DNA of 64,000 bases, taken from Streptomyces sp. Act143. Lineage in GTDB: Bacteria > Actinomycetota > Actinomycetes > Streptomycetales > Streptomycetaceae. A program made the position numbers and the translations under genes. This document shows, in pieces, positions 1 through 8,825 of the stretch (positions are counted from its first letter, which is position 1; each line of letters opens with the position of its first letter). The notes beneath the pieces are model-generated. The model ran no database searches. It was not told the origin of the DNA and worked only from the letters and a program-made list of their open reading frames with translations. The stretch is from NCBI RefSeq assembly GCF_003143935.1, contig NZ_QFRX01000001.1, positions 1,250,071-1,314,070 on the forward strand, in the 5' to 3' direction.

Positions 1-573
1 CCGTACCGCTACGCCCTCCCCGAGGGCATCGGGGCGGTCTCGGGGCGGACGGTCGTCAACCACGCGGGCGTCTTCTGCGCGGACCGGCTGGACATCGGCA
101 CCCGGTTCTTCCTGGGTCACCTGCCGGACAGCAAGGGCGCCCGGCGCGTCGTGGACCTCGGCTGCGGCAACGGAGTGGTCGGTACGGCGGTGGCGCTGGC
201 CGATCCCGAGGCCGAGGTGCTGTTCGTGGACGAGTCGTTCCAGGCCGTGGCCTCCGCGGAGGCGACGTACCGGGCGAACGGCGTGCCGGGGCACGCCGAG
301 TTCCGGGTCGGGGACGCGCTGACCGGGGTGCCGGACGGGAGCGTCGACCTCGTCCTGAACAACCCGCCGTTCCACTCCCACCAGGCCACGACCGACGCCA
401 CCGCGCGCCGTATGTTCGCCGACGCCCGGCGCGCGTTGCGGCCGGGCGGCGAGCTGTGGGTGATCGGCAACCGGCACCTCGGGTACCACGTGACTCTGCG
501 CAGGCTGTTCGGGAACAGCCGACTCGTCGCCGGTGACCCGAAGTTCGTGGTGCTGAAGGCCGTCAAACGGTAG
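1..573 (+). CDS. Class I SAM-dependent methyltransferase, RlmG/RsmC type (5' truncated by window edge)
   Basis: The reading frame is open from base 1, so the gene begins outside the window; 190 C-terminal residues are visible. A Rossmann methyltransferase core is present: motif I VVDLGCGNGVVG (about visible residues 50-61), and the catalytic NNPPFH motif (about residues 120-125). An NPPF-type motif is characteristic of N2-guanine rRNA methyltransferases (RsmC, 16S G1207; RlmG, 23S G1835), so the likely role is methylation of a guanine in rRNA from S-adenosylmethionine in the cytoplasm. RsmC and RlmG cannot be separated from this fragment. The first apparent start at 151 is an internal GTG, because homologous-looking sequence (VVNHAGVFCADRLDIGTRFF) continues upstream. 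It converges on the aldolase gene with a 33-base GC-rich gap. Confidence 0.85.
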   Translation, partial: PYRYALPEGIGAVSGRTVVNHAGVFCADRLDIGTRFFLGHLPDSKGARRVVDLGCGNGVVGTAVALADPEAEVLFVDESFQAVASAEATYRANGVPGHAEFRVGDALTGVPDGSVDLVLNNPPFHSHQATTDATARRMFADARRALRPGGELWVIGNRHLGYHVTLRRLFGNSRLVAGDPKFVVLKAVKR

Positions 574-606
574 CGCCGGCGGCGCCCGGGAGCCGGCCGG
601 TCGGAC

Positions 607-1458
607 TCAGCCGGCCAGCACCCGGATGATCCGGGCCACCTCCGCGGCCATCGCCTCCCGCCCCACGCCCAGGTAGGCGCGCGTGTCGACGGCCTCGGGA
701 TGGGTGGTGAGGAACTCCCGTACGGCGCCCGTCATGGCGATGCTCAGGGCGGTGCCGACGTTGACCTTGGCGATGCCGCCCGTGACGGCGGTGGCCAGTT
801 CGCCGTCCGGCACCCCGGACGAGCCGTGCAGGACGAGCGGTACGTCGAGGGTGGCGGCCAGGCGTTCGATGAGGTCGTGGTCGAGGGTGGCGGTGCGGCT
901 GGTCATGGCGTGCGCACTGCCGACGGCCACGGCCAGGGCGTCCACGCCGGAGTCCGCCACGAAGGCGCGGGCCTCGGTGGGGTCGGTGCGGGCGCCGGGG
1001 GCGTGGGCATCGAGCGGCGGGGCGCCGTCCTTGCCGCCGATCTGACCCAACTCGGCCTCGATCCAGAGGCCTTGGGCGTGGGCCCAGTCGGCCGCGGCAC
1101 GGGTGGCGGCGAGGTTCTCCGCGTACGGCAGCCGTGCGGCGTCGTACATCACTGAGCTGAATCCGGCGTCCGCGGCCTGTCGCAGCAGGACGTCGCTGTG
1201 GACGTGGTCGAGGTGCAACGCGACGGGAACGGCGGCGCGTTCGGCCGCGGCGACGGCGGCACGGGCGAGGGGTTGCAGCCGCCCCCTTCTGAACTTGACC
1301 GCGTTCTCACTGACTTGCACGACAACGGGTGCGTCGGTCGACTCCGCGCCGGTGACGATCGCCTCGACGTGTTCGAGCGTGACGGCGTTGAAGGCGGCGA
1401 CGGCGGACTGCGCGGCGGCGGCCCGCGTGACGAGTTCGCCGGTGGTCACGAGAGGCAT
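607..1458 (-). CDS. Class II fructose/tagatose-bisphosphate aldolase family protein
   Basis: 283 residues starting MPLVTTGELV. Class II (zinc) aldolases of the FbaA/KbaY/GatY family cleave a ketose bisphosphate to DHAP and glyceraldehyde 3-phosphate. Family motifs are visible in order: AFNAVTLEHV, zinc-binding LHLDHVHSD, EAELGQIGGKDG, the GSAHAM histidine region, LVLHGSSGVPDGE and KVNVGTAL. The start is an ATG with GGAG 7 bases upstream. A longer frame continues upstream but is only the shadow of the isomerase gene. It lies 2 bases after the SIS gene stop, so the two are co-transcribed and probably translationally coupled. Pairing with an AgaS-like isomerase and a DeoR regulator points to an amino-sugar or tagatose-type sugar phosphate rather than housekeeping glycolysis. 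No kinase or transporter is linked, so the substrate is not known. Confidence 0.88.
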   Translation of the reverse strand: MPLVTTGELVTRAAAAQSAVAAFNAVTLEHVEAIVTGAESTDAPVVVQVSENAVKFRRGRLQPLARAAVAAAERAAVPVALHLDHVHSDVLLRQAADAGFSSVMYDAARLPYAENLAATRAAADWAHAQGLWIEAELGQIGGKDGAPPLDAHAPGARTDPTEARAFVADSGVDALAVAVGSAHAMTSRTATLDHDLIERLAATLDVPLVLHGSSGVPDGELATAVTGGIAKVNVGTALSIAMTGAVREFLTTHPEAVDTRAYLGVGREAMAAEVARIIRVLAG

Positions 1459-1460
1459 GG

Positions 1461-2351
1461 CTACTCCTGCGCGCCGGCGAGGATCACCGAACGGGTGAGG
1501 TGGCGCGGCCGGTCCGGATCGAGGCCCCGGGCCGCCGCGACGGCCACGGCGAGGCGCTGGGCGCGGACCAGTTCGGCGAGCGGGTCGAGGCCGCCCTCGA
1601 CCCACAACGCGCCGGTGCCCCGCACCTGTTCGGCCAGCCCGTCGGGGGCCTCGCCGAGCATCCAGGTCGCGGTGGAGCGGGTGGTGACGCTGATGGGGCC
1701 GTGCCGGTACTCCATCGCCGGGTAGGCCTCGGTCCAGGCCAGCGCGGCCTCGCGCATCTTCAGCCCGGCCTCGTTGGCCAGGCCGACGGTCCAGCCGCGG
1801 CCGAGGAAGGTGAACTGCGTGCACTGAACCAGCCCTTCGGGCAGCGGGTCGGCGAGCGCGGCGCGGGCGTCGGTGACGGCGGAGCCGGGGTGCAGTCCGA
1901 GATGCGCCCGGAGCAGGGTGAGCGCGGTCGTCGCGAACCGCGTCTGCACGACGGACCGTTCGTCCGCGTAGTCGAGCACGACGACGTCGTCCGCGGCGGT
2001 CATGACGGGTGTGCGGGGATCGGCGGTGACGGCCGTGGTGCGTGTGCGCCCCTTCAACTGCCCCAGCAGCTCCAGGACTTCGGTGGTGGTGCCGGACCGG
2101 GTCAGGGCGACGACCCGGTCGTAGGACCGCCGCTGCGGGAACTCGGACGCGGCGAAGGCGTCCGTCTCGCCCTGACCCGCCCCTTCGCGCAGCGCGGCCG
2201 CGGACTGCGCCATGAAGTACGAGGTGCCGCACCCCACGATCGCGACCCGTTCCCCCGGCGCCGGCAGCGCTCCGGCGTGCCCCTCCGCCTCGCTCGCCGC
2301 ACGGGTCCAGCACTCGGGCTGACTGGTCAGCTCGTCCTCGACATGCGTCAT
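1461..2351 (-). CDS. SIS-domain sugar isomerase, AgaS/GlmS-C-like
   Basis: 296 residues from MTHVEDELTS, with GGGGAGGGG about 8 bases upstream; a longer in-frame ATG at 2405 lacks a ribosome site and would span the promoter region. Two sugar-isomerase (SIS) domains are visible: the first with VAIVGCGTSYF and LTRSGTTTEVLE (phosphosugar-binding Ser/Thr loop), the second with FLGRGWTVGLANEAGLKMREA and EYRHGP. This layout is that of AgaS and of the GlmS isomerase half: aldose/ketose isomerisation or deamination of hexosamine 6-phosphates. It is the first gene of a two-gene operon with the aldolase and is divergent from the DeoR regulator. It lacks the glutaminase domain of GlmS, so it does not use glutamine as ammonia donor. 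Confidence 0.88.
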   Translation of the reverse strand: MTHVEDELTSQPECWTRAASEAEGHAGALPAPGERVAIVGCGTSYFMAQSAAALREGAGQGETDAFAASEFPQRRSYDRVVALTRSGTTTEVLELLGQLKGRTRTTAVTADPRTPVMTAADDVVVLDYADERSVVQTRFATTALTLLRAHLGLHPGSAVTDARAALADPLPEGLVQCTQFTFLGRGWTVGLANEAGLKMREAALAWTEAYPAMEYRHGPISVTTRSTATWMLGEAPDGLAEQVRGTGALWVEGGLDPLAELVRAQRLAVAVAAARGLDPDRPRHLTRSVILAGAQE

Positions 2352-2390
2352 GACGCAACCCCTCCCCACCGATGGCACCGATGACATCGA

Positions 2391-2439
2391 TGCTTGTTTA
2401 TGCAAGATATAGCGGCCTTCCGAGCAGAATCAAGCATTC
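2391..2439. promoter_or_regulatory. Divergent control region with TGCTTG/CAAGCA repeats (candidate DeoR operator)
   Basis: Between the isomerase and DeoR genes there is CTTG-N6-CAAG (2393-2406), a palindrome GAAT-CAAGC-ATTC (2427-2439), and TGCTTG at 2391 whose exact reverse complement CAAGCA occurs at 2431. The region is AT-rich compared with its surroundings (TGTTTATGCAAGATATAG). Repeated half sites between divergent genes fit autoregulation plus control of the aldolase/isomerase operon by the neighbouring DeoR protein. Binding is inferred. Confidence 0.5.
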
Positions 2440-2495
2440 GGACGCCTGTGGAGGTGCGCTAGGGTCGCCGGGTGATCGAGGATGGGAGAGTGCGG

Positions 2496-3275
2496 ATGTC
2501 CCGCGACGCCCGCTGGAAGGCGCTGCTGGAGCTGCTGGTGGAGCGCGGCCGGCTCGACGTCGAGGAGGCCGCCGCCGAACTGGAGGTCTCGGCCGCCACG
2601 ATCCGGCGCGACTTCGACCAGCTGGCCGAGCAGCAGATGCTCGTGCGCACGCGGGGCGGCGCGGTCGTGCACGGGGTGTCGTACGAGCTGCCGCTGCGCT
2701 ACAAGACCGCCCGGCACGCCTCCGAGAAGCAGCGCATCGCCAAGGCGGTCGCCGATCTCGTCGCGCCCGGCGAGGCCGTGGGGCTGACCGGCGGGACGAC
2801 CACCACCGAGGTGGCGCGCGCCCTCGCGGTGCGCAGCGACCTCGGGTCCGGCTCGCCCGCGCTGACCGTCGTCACCAACGCGCTCAACATCGCCAACGAG
2901 CTGGCCGTGCGCCCCCAGTTCAAGATCGTGGTGACCGGCGGGGTCGCGCGGGCGCAGTCGTACGAGCTCATCGGGCCGCTCGCGGACGGCGTGCTGAGCC
3001 AGATCACCCTGGATGTGGCGGTGCTCGGCGTGGTCGCCCTCGACGTCACGCACGGGGCGGCCGCGGCCGACGAGGCGGAGGCGGCGATCAACCGGCTGCT
3101 GTGCGAGCGGGCCGAGCGCGTGGTCGTGGCCGCCGACTCCAGCAAGCTGGGGCAGCGGGCGTTCGCCCGGATCTGCCCCGCCGGGTCGGTGGACACCCTG
3201 GTCACGGACACCGCCGTGAGCGCGGAGACGGTACGGCGCTTCGAGGAGGCGGGGGTCCGGGTGATCGCGGTCTGA
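2496..3275 (+). CDS. DeoR family transcriptional regulator
   Basis: 259 residues from MSRDARWKAL, start chosen for GGGAGAG 7 bases upstream; a GTG at 2472 would add 8 residues without a clear ribosome site. The N-terminal DeoR winged helix-turn-helix is clear: LDVEEAAAELEVSAATIRRDFDQL (residues about 20-45), followed by the conserved RTRGGAV segment. The C-terminal DeoRC sensor domain has GLTGGTTTTEVARAL, VVTNALNIANEL, and the DSSKLGQ motif near the end. DeoRC domains bind phosphosugars, and family members usually repress sugar-phosphate operons until the ligand appears. It is divergent from the SIS/aldolase operon, so that operon is the likely target. Confidence 0.93.
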   Translation: MSRDARWKALLELLVERGRLDVEEAAAELEVSAATIRRDFDQLAEQQMLVRTRGGAVVHGVSYELPLRYKTARHASEKQRIAKAVADLVAPGEAVGLTGGTTTTEVARALAVRSDLGSGSPALTVVTNALNIANELAVRPQFKIVVTGGVARAQSYELIGPLADGVLSQITLDVAVLGVVALDVTHGAAAADEAEAAINRLLCERAERVVVAADSSKLGQRAFARICPAGSVDTLVTDTAVSAETVRRFEEAGVRVIAV

Positions 3276-3280
3276 GGGAG

Positions 3281-3296
3281 CCGGGGATCACCCCGG
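3281..3296. terminator. Hairpin after the DeoR gene
   Basis: CCGGGG-ATCA-CCCCGG forms a perfect 6-bp GC stem with a 4-base loop immediately after the DeoR stop codon. No U tract follows, as is common for Streptomyces terminators. Confidence 0.45.
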
Positions 3297-3369
3297 TCGG
3301 CCGCTCCCCGACTCGTTCTCGATACCGGCGCTACCGGATCGACCTACGCTGGGTCCCAGGGAGGCTGCT

Positions 3370-5187
3370 ATGAGCGGAACGCCGACGAACCAGCCGTATC
3401 TGCCGATCGCCGAGCACGGGCTGATCGGCGATCTGCGCAGCGTCGCCCTGGTGGGCACGGACGGCACGATCGACTGGTACTGCTGTCCGTCCTTCGACGC
3501 GCCGAGCGTCTTCGCGGCGATCCTGGACGCGGAGCGGGGCGGCGCGTTCGAGCTCGCGGCGTCGGTGCCGGCCCGGACCAAGCAGTTCTACTTCCCCGAC
3601 ACCAACGTCCTGATCACCCGGTTCTTCACTGAGGACGGCGTCGGCGAGGTCCAGGACTTCATGCCCGTGGACGGCGACGCGGCCGAGGTCGACCGGCACC
3701 GGCTGATCCGCCGGGTGGTGTGCGTACGGGGATCGATCCCGTTCCGGACCCGGGTCGCCCCGCGCTTCGACTACGGCCGGCAGCCGCACCGCCTGCGCAT
3801 GGTCGGCGACGTGGCCGTCTTCGAGTCGGACAAGCTGTCGCTGGGCCTGACCGCGACCGTGCCGCTGGAGATCGACGACCTGGACGCGTGCGCCGACTTC
3901 AAGCTCGCGGAGGGCGAGTCGGCGGTGTTCGCGCTGGACCAGGTCGGCGGTGACGTGTCGCCGCGCCGGTGCGCGCGGACCGAGGCGGAGGAGCAGTTCG
4001 CGACGACGGTGGCGTACTGGCGGCGCTGGCTGTCGCAGTCCCAGTACCGCGGTCGCTGGCGGGAGATGGTGCACCGCTCGGCACTCACCCTCAAGCTCCT
4101 CACCTACGCCCCGACCGGCGCGATCGTCGCCGCGCCGACGACGAGCCTGCCCGAGCAGCTCGGCGGCGAACGCAACTGGGACTACCGGTACGTGTGGGTG
4201 CGCGACGCCGCCTTCTGCGTCTACGCACTGCTGCGCCTCGGTTTCACCGAGGAGGCCGAGGCGTTCATGAACTTCGTGACCCGGCACGTCAGTCCGGGCG
4301 ACGGCAAGCCGTCCGGGCCGTTGCAGATCATGTACGGCATCGACGGCCGCACCGACCTCGCCGAGTCCGAACTCCCGCACCTGGAAGGGCATCAGGGTTC
4401 CGCGCCGGTCCGGATCGGCAACGCGGCCTCGGATCAGCTCCAGCTCGACATCTACGGCGCCCTGATCGACTCCATCTATCTGTACGACAAGTGGGCCAAG
4501 CCCATCTCCAGCGCCCAGTGGGACGACGTGTGCGCCCTGGTGGAGTGGGTGTGCGAACACTGGGACCAGCCCGACGAGGGCATCTGGGAGACCCGTGGCG
4601 GCCGGAAGAACTTCCTGTACTCGCGCCTGATGTGCTGGGTGGCGATCGAGCGGGCGATCCGCATGGCCAACCGGCGCGGTCTGCCCGCCGACCTGCCGCG
4701 CTGGCGGGAGTGTCGCGACACCATCTACCGGCGGATCATGCGCCGCGGCTGGTCGGAGGCCCGGCAGGCGTTCGTGCAGCACGAGGACGGTGACGTCCTG
4801 GACGCGGCCGTGCTGATGATGCCGCTGTCGAAGTTCATCGCGCCGACCGACCCCAAGTGGCTGTCCACGCTGGACGCGTTGACGCAGGAACTGGTCTCGG
4901 ACTCGCTGGTCTACCGCTACGACCCGCTGGCCAGCCCGGACGGACTGCGGGGCGACGAGGGCACGTTCTCGATCTGCTCCTTCTGGTACGTCGAGGCGAT
5001 GGTGCACGCCGGCCGGGTCGACGAGGCGCGGCTCGCCTTCGAGAAGATGCTGACGTACGCCAACCATCTGGGCCTGTACGCCGAGGAGATCAGCCACACC
5101 GGCGAGCAACAGGGCAACTTCCCGCAGGCGTTCACCCATCTCGCGCTGATCAGTGCGGCCTTCAACCTGGACCGGGCGCTGGGCTGA
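3370..5187 (+). CDS. Glycoside hydrolase family 15 protein (glucoamylase/trehalase-like)
   Basis: 605 residues, ATG with GGGAGG about 7 bases upstream. The N-terminal bacterial GH15 beta-sandwich contains IAEHGLIGDLRSVALVGTDG and IDWYCCPSFD. The C-terminal (alpha/alpha)6 barrel carries RNWDYRYVWVRDA, EGHQGSAPVRIGNAAS, GIWETRG with the probable catalytic acid E407, and GEQQGNFPQAFTH with the probable base E579. No signal peptide, so it acts in the cytoplasm. Actinobacterial members of this size include GH15 trehalases, while others are glucoamylases or isomaltose-type glucosidases; substrate cannot be settled from sequence. The gene appears monocistronic, with a terminator-like hairpin upstream and a repeat directly at its 3' end. 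Confidence 0.9.
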   Translation: MSGTPTNQPYLPIAEHGLIGDLRSVALVGTDGTIDWYCCPSFDAPSVFAAILDAERGGAFELAASVPARTKQFYFPDTNVLITRFFTEDGVGEVQDFMPVDGDAAEVDRHRLIRRVVCVRGSIPFRTRVAPRFDYGRQPHRLRMVGDVAVFESDKLSLGLTATVPLEIDDLDACADFKLAEGESAVFALDQVGGDVSPRRCARTEAEEQFATTVAYWRRWLSQSQYRGRWREMVHRSALTLKLLTYAPTGAIVAAPTTSLPEQLGGERNWDYRYVWVRDAAFCVYALLRLGFTEEAEAFMNFVTRHVSPGDGKPSGPLQIMYGIDGRTDLAESELPHLEGHQGSAPVRIGNAASDQLQLDIYGALIDSIYLYDKWAKPISSAQWDDVCALVEWVCEHWDQPDEGIWETRGGRKNFLYSRLMCWVAIERAIRMANRRGLPADLPRWRECRDTIYRRIMRRGWSEARQAFVQHEDGDVLDAAVLMMPLSKFIAPTDPKWLSTLDALTQELVSDSLVYRYDPLASPDGLRGDEGTFSICSFWYVEAMVHAGRVDEARLAFEKMLTYANHLGLYAEEISHTGEQQGNFPQAFTHLALISAAFNLDRALG

Positions 5188-5222
5188 GCCGGGCGCTGGG
5201 CTGAGCCGGGCGCTGGGCTGAG
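5172..5222 (+). repeat. 17-bp tandem repeat, three perfect copies, across the GH15 stop codon
   Basis: CCGGGCGCTGGGCTGAG occurs three times head to tail. The first copy encodes the last residues and the TGA of the GH15 gene; each further copy repeats the TGA, in successive frames. It looks like a replication-slippage duplication of the gene end. Confidence 0.9.
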
Positions 5223-5309
5223 CCGGCGCCCCCCGTGCCGGGTCGGGCACCTTGAGGGAGCGCAGGCACAGTGGCAGGTCGACGCGTGTCCGGGCCGGCG
5301 GGCGGGCCC

Positions 5310-6227
5310 TCAGTGGCCGTGCCCGTCCCCGGCGCCCTCGTGTCCGGCCCCGGTCCGCACCGTGAACGCCGCCGTGTGGACCTGCCCCTGGTGCTTGAAG
5401 TCGAGGAACAGGCGGTACGTCCCGTCACTGGGCGCGGTGGCCGTGAAGGAGATGCCGGGGCCCGACTCGGTCTTGCCGTCGCCCGGTTCGCCGTTGGGGT
5501 GGACGTGCAGGTAGGCCAGGTCGCCGGAGCGCAGGGCGACGAGGTGACCGTAGGCACCGAGGTAGGGCTGGAGGTCGGTGACGGGCCTGCCGACGCGGGT
5601 GACCTCGAGCTTGAGCTCGGTCGCGGTGTTCGGGGTCAGCCCGCCGCTCAGCCGCACCTTGTAGCCGTCGACGTCGGCGGTGCCGCTCGGGGCCGGGAGC
5701 CGCTGGGGCGCGTAGCTGCCCGAGGCCGCCAGGTCCGCGCCGAGGACGAGGTTCTCGGCGCCCTTCTTGGCCGGGGTGAAATCGGCGAAGACGCGGTAGC
5801 CGCCCGCGCGGGGCAGTTCGACGGGGATGCTCCAGGTGCCGTCGGCGGCGCGGACGGGGTGCAGATGCCGGTAGGTGACGAGGTCGCGTGAGGCGACGAT
5901 GAGGTGGAGTTCCTTGTCGTGCTCGCGCTGGTACGCGGTGACGGCACGCCCCGTGGAGTCCCGTACGGCGAAGCGCAGCTCGGTGCGCTGTCCGGCCGTG
6001 AGGTGCGGAGTCTCCAGGTCCAGGGCGTAGCCGGCCTCGGAGATCTGCAGCCCGCCCGCCGGGCTCTCCTCGTGCCCCGCCTCACCACCCCCTCCTTCGT
6101 GACTTTCATGTGGGGCGGGCGCGCTCTCCGTGACGATCGGGTCGACGCCCTTGCCCACGCCGTAGGCGGTACCGAAGGTCGCGGCGAGCGCTGCGGCGAA
6201 CGCGGAGATCTTGAGTCCGGCATGCAT
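5310..6227 (-). CDS. His-rich secreted/membrane-anchored protein of the copper locus
   Basis: 305 residues from MHAGLKISAF, with AAGGAG 6 bases upstream; a longer upstream frame lacks a site and crosses the operator. The N-terminus has an uncleaved-anchor or signal-like hydrophobic stretch (residues about 6-25). A linker rich in His, Glu and Gly follows (HESHEGGGGEAGHEE), then two beta-rich modules with repeated H-x-H motifs (ELHLIVASRDLVTYRHLHPV and GHLVALRSGDLAYLHVHP), and a His-rich tail ending GDGHGH. These features suggest extracytoplasmic metal binding. It is divergent from copA across two CsoR-like boxes, which supports a role in copper handling. I do not recognise a characterised orthologue, and a chaperone or a buffering role are equally possible. 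Confidence 0.75.
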   Translation of the reverse strand: MHAGLKISAFAAALAATFGTAYGVGKGVDPIVTESAPAPHESHEGGGGEAGHEESPAGGLQISEAGYALDLETPHLTAGQRTELRFAVRDSTGRAVTAYQREHDKELHLIVASRDLVTYRHLHPVRAADGTWSIPVELPRAGGYRVFADFTPAKKGAENLVLGADLAASGSYAPQRLPAPSGTADVDGYKVRLSGGLTPNTATELKLEVTRVGRPVTDLQPYLGAYGHLVALRSGDLAYLHVHPNGEPGDGKTESGPGISFTATAPSDGTYRLFLDFKHQGQVHTAAFTVRTGAGHEGAGDGHGH

Positions 6228-6288
6228 GGCCAGCTCCTTGTGGATCACGGCCGCCGCGTCGGTCACGGGGCCTTCGATACCGCAGACC

Positions 6289-6305
6289 ATACCCCTGGGG
6301 GGTAT
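6289..6305. promoter_or_regulatory. CsoR-type copper operator, box 1
   Basis: ATACCCC-T-GGGGGGTAT is a GC-core palindrome with ATA/TAT ends, the form recognised by CsoR copper repressors. It lies 62 bases upstream of the His-rich protein gene start. No csoR gene is in the window. Confidence 0.75.
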
Positions 6306-6336
6306 AAAGTCAAGCCGCTCGACCCGCTTGCATCTA

Positions 6337-6353
6337 ATACCCCCTGGGGGTAT
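6337..6353. promoter_or_regulatory. CsoR-type copper operator, box 2
   Basis: ATACCCCC-T-GGGGGTAT is a perfect palindrome, nearly identical to box 1 and about 48 bp away centre to centre. It lies 57 bases upstream of the copA start. One box per divergent gene suggests coordinate release by Cu(I). Confidence 0.8.
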
Positions 6354-6409
6354 ACATGGTCACGGCGGAAACACCCGCCCCCTGTCGATCAGCACGAGGA
6401 GCAGCAGCG

Positions 6410-8677
6410 ATGAACACCACCGCGACCGGAGCCCCCTCCGCGGCCGTCCCTGCCGAGGTCGAGCTCGCCATCGGCGGCATGACCTGCGCCTCGTGCGCCG
6501 CACGCATCGAGAAGAAGCTCAACCGCATGGACGGCGTCACCGCCACCGTCAACTACGCCACCGAGAAGGCGAAGGTCAGCTACGCCGGTGACGTCTCGGT
6601 CCAGGACCTGATAGCGACCGTCGAGAAGACCGGCTACACCGCGCAGGAGCCGTCGCCGCCGGAGGAACCCGGGGGCGACGAGCCCGTGGACGACGAACTG
6701 CGCACCCTGCGGCAGCGGTTGACGACCGCGGTGCTGCTCGCCGTTCCGGTCGTCGCGATGGCCATGGTCCCGGCCCTGCAGTTCGAGTACTGGCAGTGGC
6801 TGTCGCTCACCCTGGCGGCGCCGGTCGTGACATACGCCGGATGGCCCTTCCACAAGGCGGCGTTCACCAACGCGCGGCACGGGGCCGCGACCATGGACAC
6901 GTTGATCTCGGTGGGCACGCTGGCCGCGTTCGGCTGGTCGCTGTGGGCGCTGTTCCTCGGCACCGCCGGCACCCCGGGCATGACACACCCCTTCGAGCTG
7001 ACGATCGCCCGGGGCGACGGCGCCGGAAACATCTACCTGGAGGCCGCGGCCGGCGTCACCGCCTTCATCCTGGCCGGGCGCTACTTCGAGGCGCGGTCCA
7101 AGCGCAAGGCGGGCGCCGCGCTGCGGGCACTGCTGGAGCTGGGCGCCAAGGACGTGACCGTGCTGGGCGCCGACGGTCGCGAACAGACGGTACCGGTCGG
7201 CGAGTTGAAGGTCGGCGACCGCTTCCTGGTGCGGCCCGGCGAGAAGATCGCCACCGACGGAACGGTCGTCGAGGGCTCCTCGGCCGTCGACGCCTCGATG
7301 CTGACCGGAGAGTCCGTGCCGGTGGAGGTCGCCCCGGGCGACGCGGTCACCGGAGCCACGGTCAACGCCGGCGGGCGGCTCGTCGTCGAGGCCACCCGGG
7401 TCGGCACCGACACCCAACTCGCCCGCATGGCCAAGCTGGTGGAGGACGCGCAGAACGGGAAGGCGGCGGCGCAGCGGCTCGCGGACCGGATCTCCGCGGT
7501 GTTCGTCCCGATCGTGATCGCCCTCGCGCTCGGCACCCTCGGCTTCTGGCTCGGCAACGGCGCCGGGCTGACGGCCGCGTTCACCGCCGCGGTGGCCGTG
7601 CTGATCATTGCCTGCCCGTGCGCCCTGGGGCTGGCCACACCGACCGCGCTGCTGGTGGGCACGGGCCGGGGTGCGCAGCTCGGCATCCTCATCAAGGGCC
7701 CGGAGGTCCTGGAGTCCACCCGCAAGGTCGACACGATCGTCCTCGACAAGACCGGTACGGTCACCACGGGCCGGATGACGCTGCTGGCCGTGCACACCGC
7801 CGACGGCACGGACGAGGCCGAAGTCCTGCGGCTGGCGGGCGCGTTGGAGCACGCCTCGGAGCACCCGATCGCCCGTGCGGTCGCCGACGGCGCGCTGGAG
7901 AAGCTCGGTTCACTGCCGACGCCCGAGGACTTCGCGAACGTGCCGGGGCTCGGCGTGCAGGGCATCGTCGACGGCCACGCGGTGCTGGTCGGCCGGGAGC
8001 GGCTGCTCAGTGAGTGGGCGATGGAACTGCCGGGAACGCTGGCGCTGCTGAAGGCACAGGCCGAGGAGTCCGGTCGTACGGCGATCGCCGTCGCCTGGGA
8101 CGGCGAGGCGCGGGCGGTCCTCGAAGTCGCCGACGCCGTCAAGGAGACCAGCGCGGAGGCGATCACGCGGCTGCGGGCGCTCGGTCTGACGCCGATCCTG
8201 CTGACCGGTGACAACGAGGCGGTGGCGCGGTCCGTCGCCCGCGAGGTCGGCATCGCCCCCGAGCACGTCATCGCCGAGGTGCTGCCGCAGGACAAGGTCG
8301 ACGTCGTCAAGCGCCTTCAGGGCGAGGGGCGTTCGGTGGCGATGGTCGGCGACGGCGTCAACGACGCGGCCGCCCTGGCCCAGGCCGACCTGGGGCTCGC
8401 CATGGGCACCGGCACGGACGCCGCGATCGAGGCCGGTGACCTGACCCTGGTCCGCGGTGACCTGCGCGCCGCGGCGGACGCCATCCGGCTGGCCCGGCGG
8501 ACCCTCGGCACCATCCGGTCCAACCTGTTCTGGGCGTTCGCGTACAACGTGGCCGCCCTGCCGTTGGCCGCGGCCGGACTGCTCAACCCGATGCTCGCCG
8601 GGGCGGCCATGGCCTTCTCGTCGGTGTTCGTGGTGGGCAACTCGCTGCGGCTGCGGTCGTTCAAGGCGGCGGACTGA
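6410..8677 (+). CDS. copA: Copper-translocating P1B-type ATPase
   Basis: 755 residues from [16 protein letters not shown] 9 bases upstream; the ATG at 6356 lies inside the operator/promoter. An N-terminal heavy-metal-associated domain has GMTCASC (C26, C29). Membrane helices follow, then the actuator TGES loop, the CPC metal-transport motif (C402-P-C404) typical of Cu(I) and Ag(I) pumps, phosphorylation motif DKTGT (D446), the SEHPIA His-Pro motif of P1B ATPases and [10 protein letters not shown] (647 on). It exports Cu(I) from the cytoplasm using ATP. Length is normal for CopA with a single metal-binding domain. CsoR-type boxes directly upstream support copper induction. No copZ or csoR is adjacent. 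Confidence 0.95.
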   Translation: MNTTATGAPSAAVPAEVELAIGGMTCASCAARIEKKLNRMDGVTATVNYATEKAKVSYAGDVSVQDLIATVEKTGYTAQEPSPPEEPGGDEPVDDELRTLRQRLTTAVLLAVPVVAMAMVPALQFEYWQWLSLTLAAPVVTYAGWPFHKAAFTNARHGAATMDTLISVGTLAAFGWSLWALFLGTAGTPGMTHPFELTIARGDGAGNIYLEAAAGVTAFILAGRYFEARSKRKAGAALRALLELGAKDVTVLGADGREQTVPVGELKVGDRFLVRPGEKIATDGTVVEGSSAVDASMLTGESVPVEVAPGDAVTGATVNAGGRLVVEATRVGTDTQLARMAKLVEDAQNGKAAAQRLADRISAVFVPIVIALALGTLGFWLGNGAGLTAAFTAAVAVLIIACPCALGLATPTALLVGTGRGAQLGILIKGPEVLESTRKVDTIVLDKTGTVTTGRMTLLAVHTADGTDEAEVLRLAGALEHASEHPIARAVADGALEKLGSLPTPEDFANVPGLGVQGIVDGHAVLVGRERLLSEWAMELPGTLALLKAQAEESGRTAIAVAWDGEARAVLEVADAVKETSAEAITRLRALGLTPILLTGDNEAVARSVAREVGIAPEHVIAEVLPQDKVDVVKRLQGEGRSVAMVGDGVNDAAALAQADLGLAMGTGTDAAIEAGDLTLVRGDLRAAADAIRLARRTLGTIRSNLFWAFAYNVAALPLAAAGLLNPMLAGAAMAFSSVFVVGNSLRLRSFKAAD

Positions 8678-8689
8678 ACGGCCGCGGGG

Positions 8690-8721
8690 CTGAGAGGCCG
8701 ACGGACTGAGAGGCCGATGGA
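8690..8721 (+). repeat. 16-bp tandem repeat downstream of copA
   Basis: CTGAGAGGCCGA(C/T)GGA occurs twice, followed by a partial third start (ACTGAAC) and further CACTGAAC-like echoes up to about 8752. It is non-coding and contains repeated TGA triplets. Confidence 0.7.
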
Positions 8722-8766
8722 CTGAACCGCACACTGAACGGAACACTGAACCGCATACGACACGGG

Positions 8767-8802
8767 CGACGGCCCGCTGAAGAGGACTTCAGCGGGCCGT
8801 CG
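8767..8802. terminator. Bidirectional terminator hairpin between copA and the DJ-1 gene
   Basis: Arms CGACGGCCCGCTGAAG and its exact complement form a perfect 16-bp stem around an AGGA loop between two convergent genes. Confidence 0.85.
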
Positions 8803-8825
8803 TCCCTACGCGTGCCGGAGCCCGG

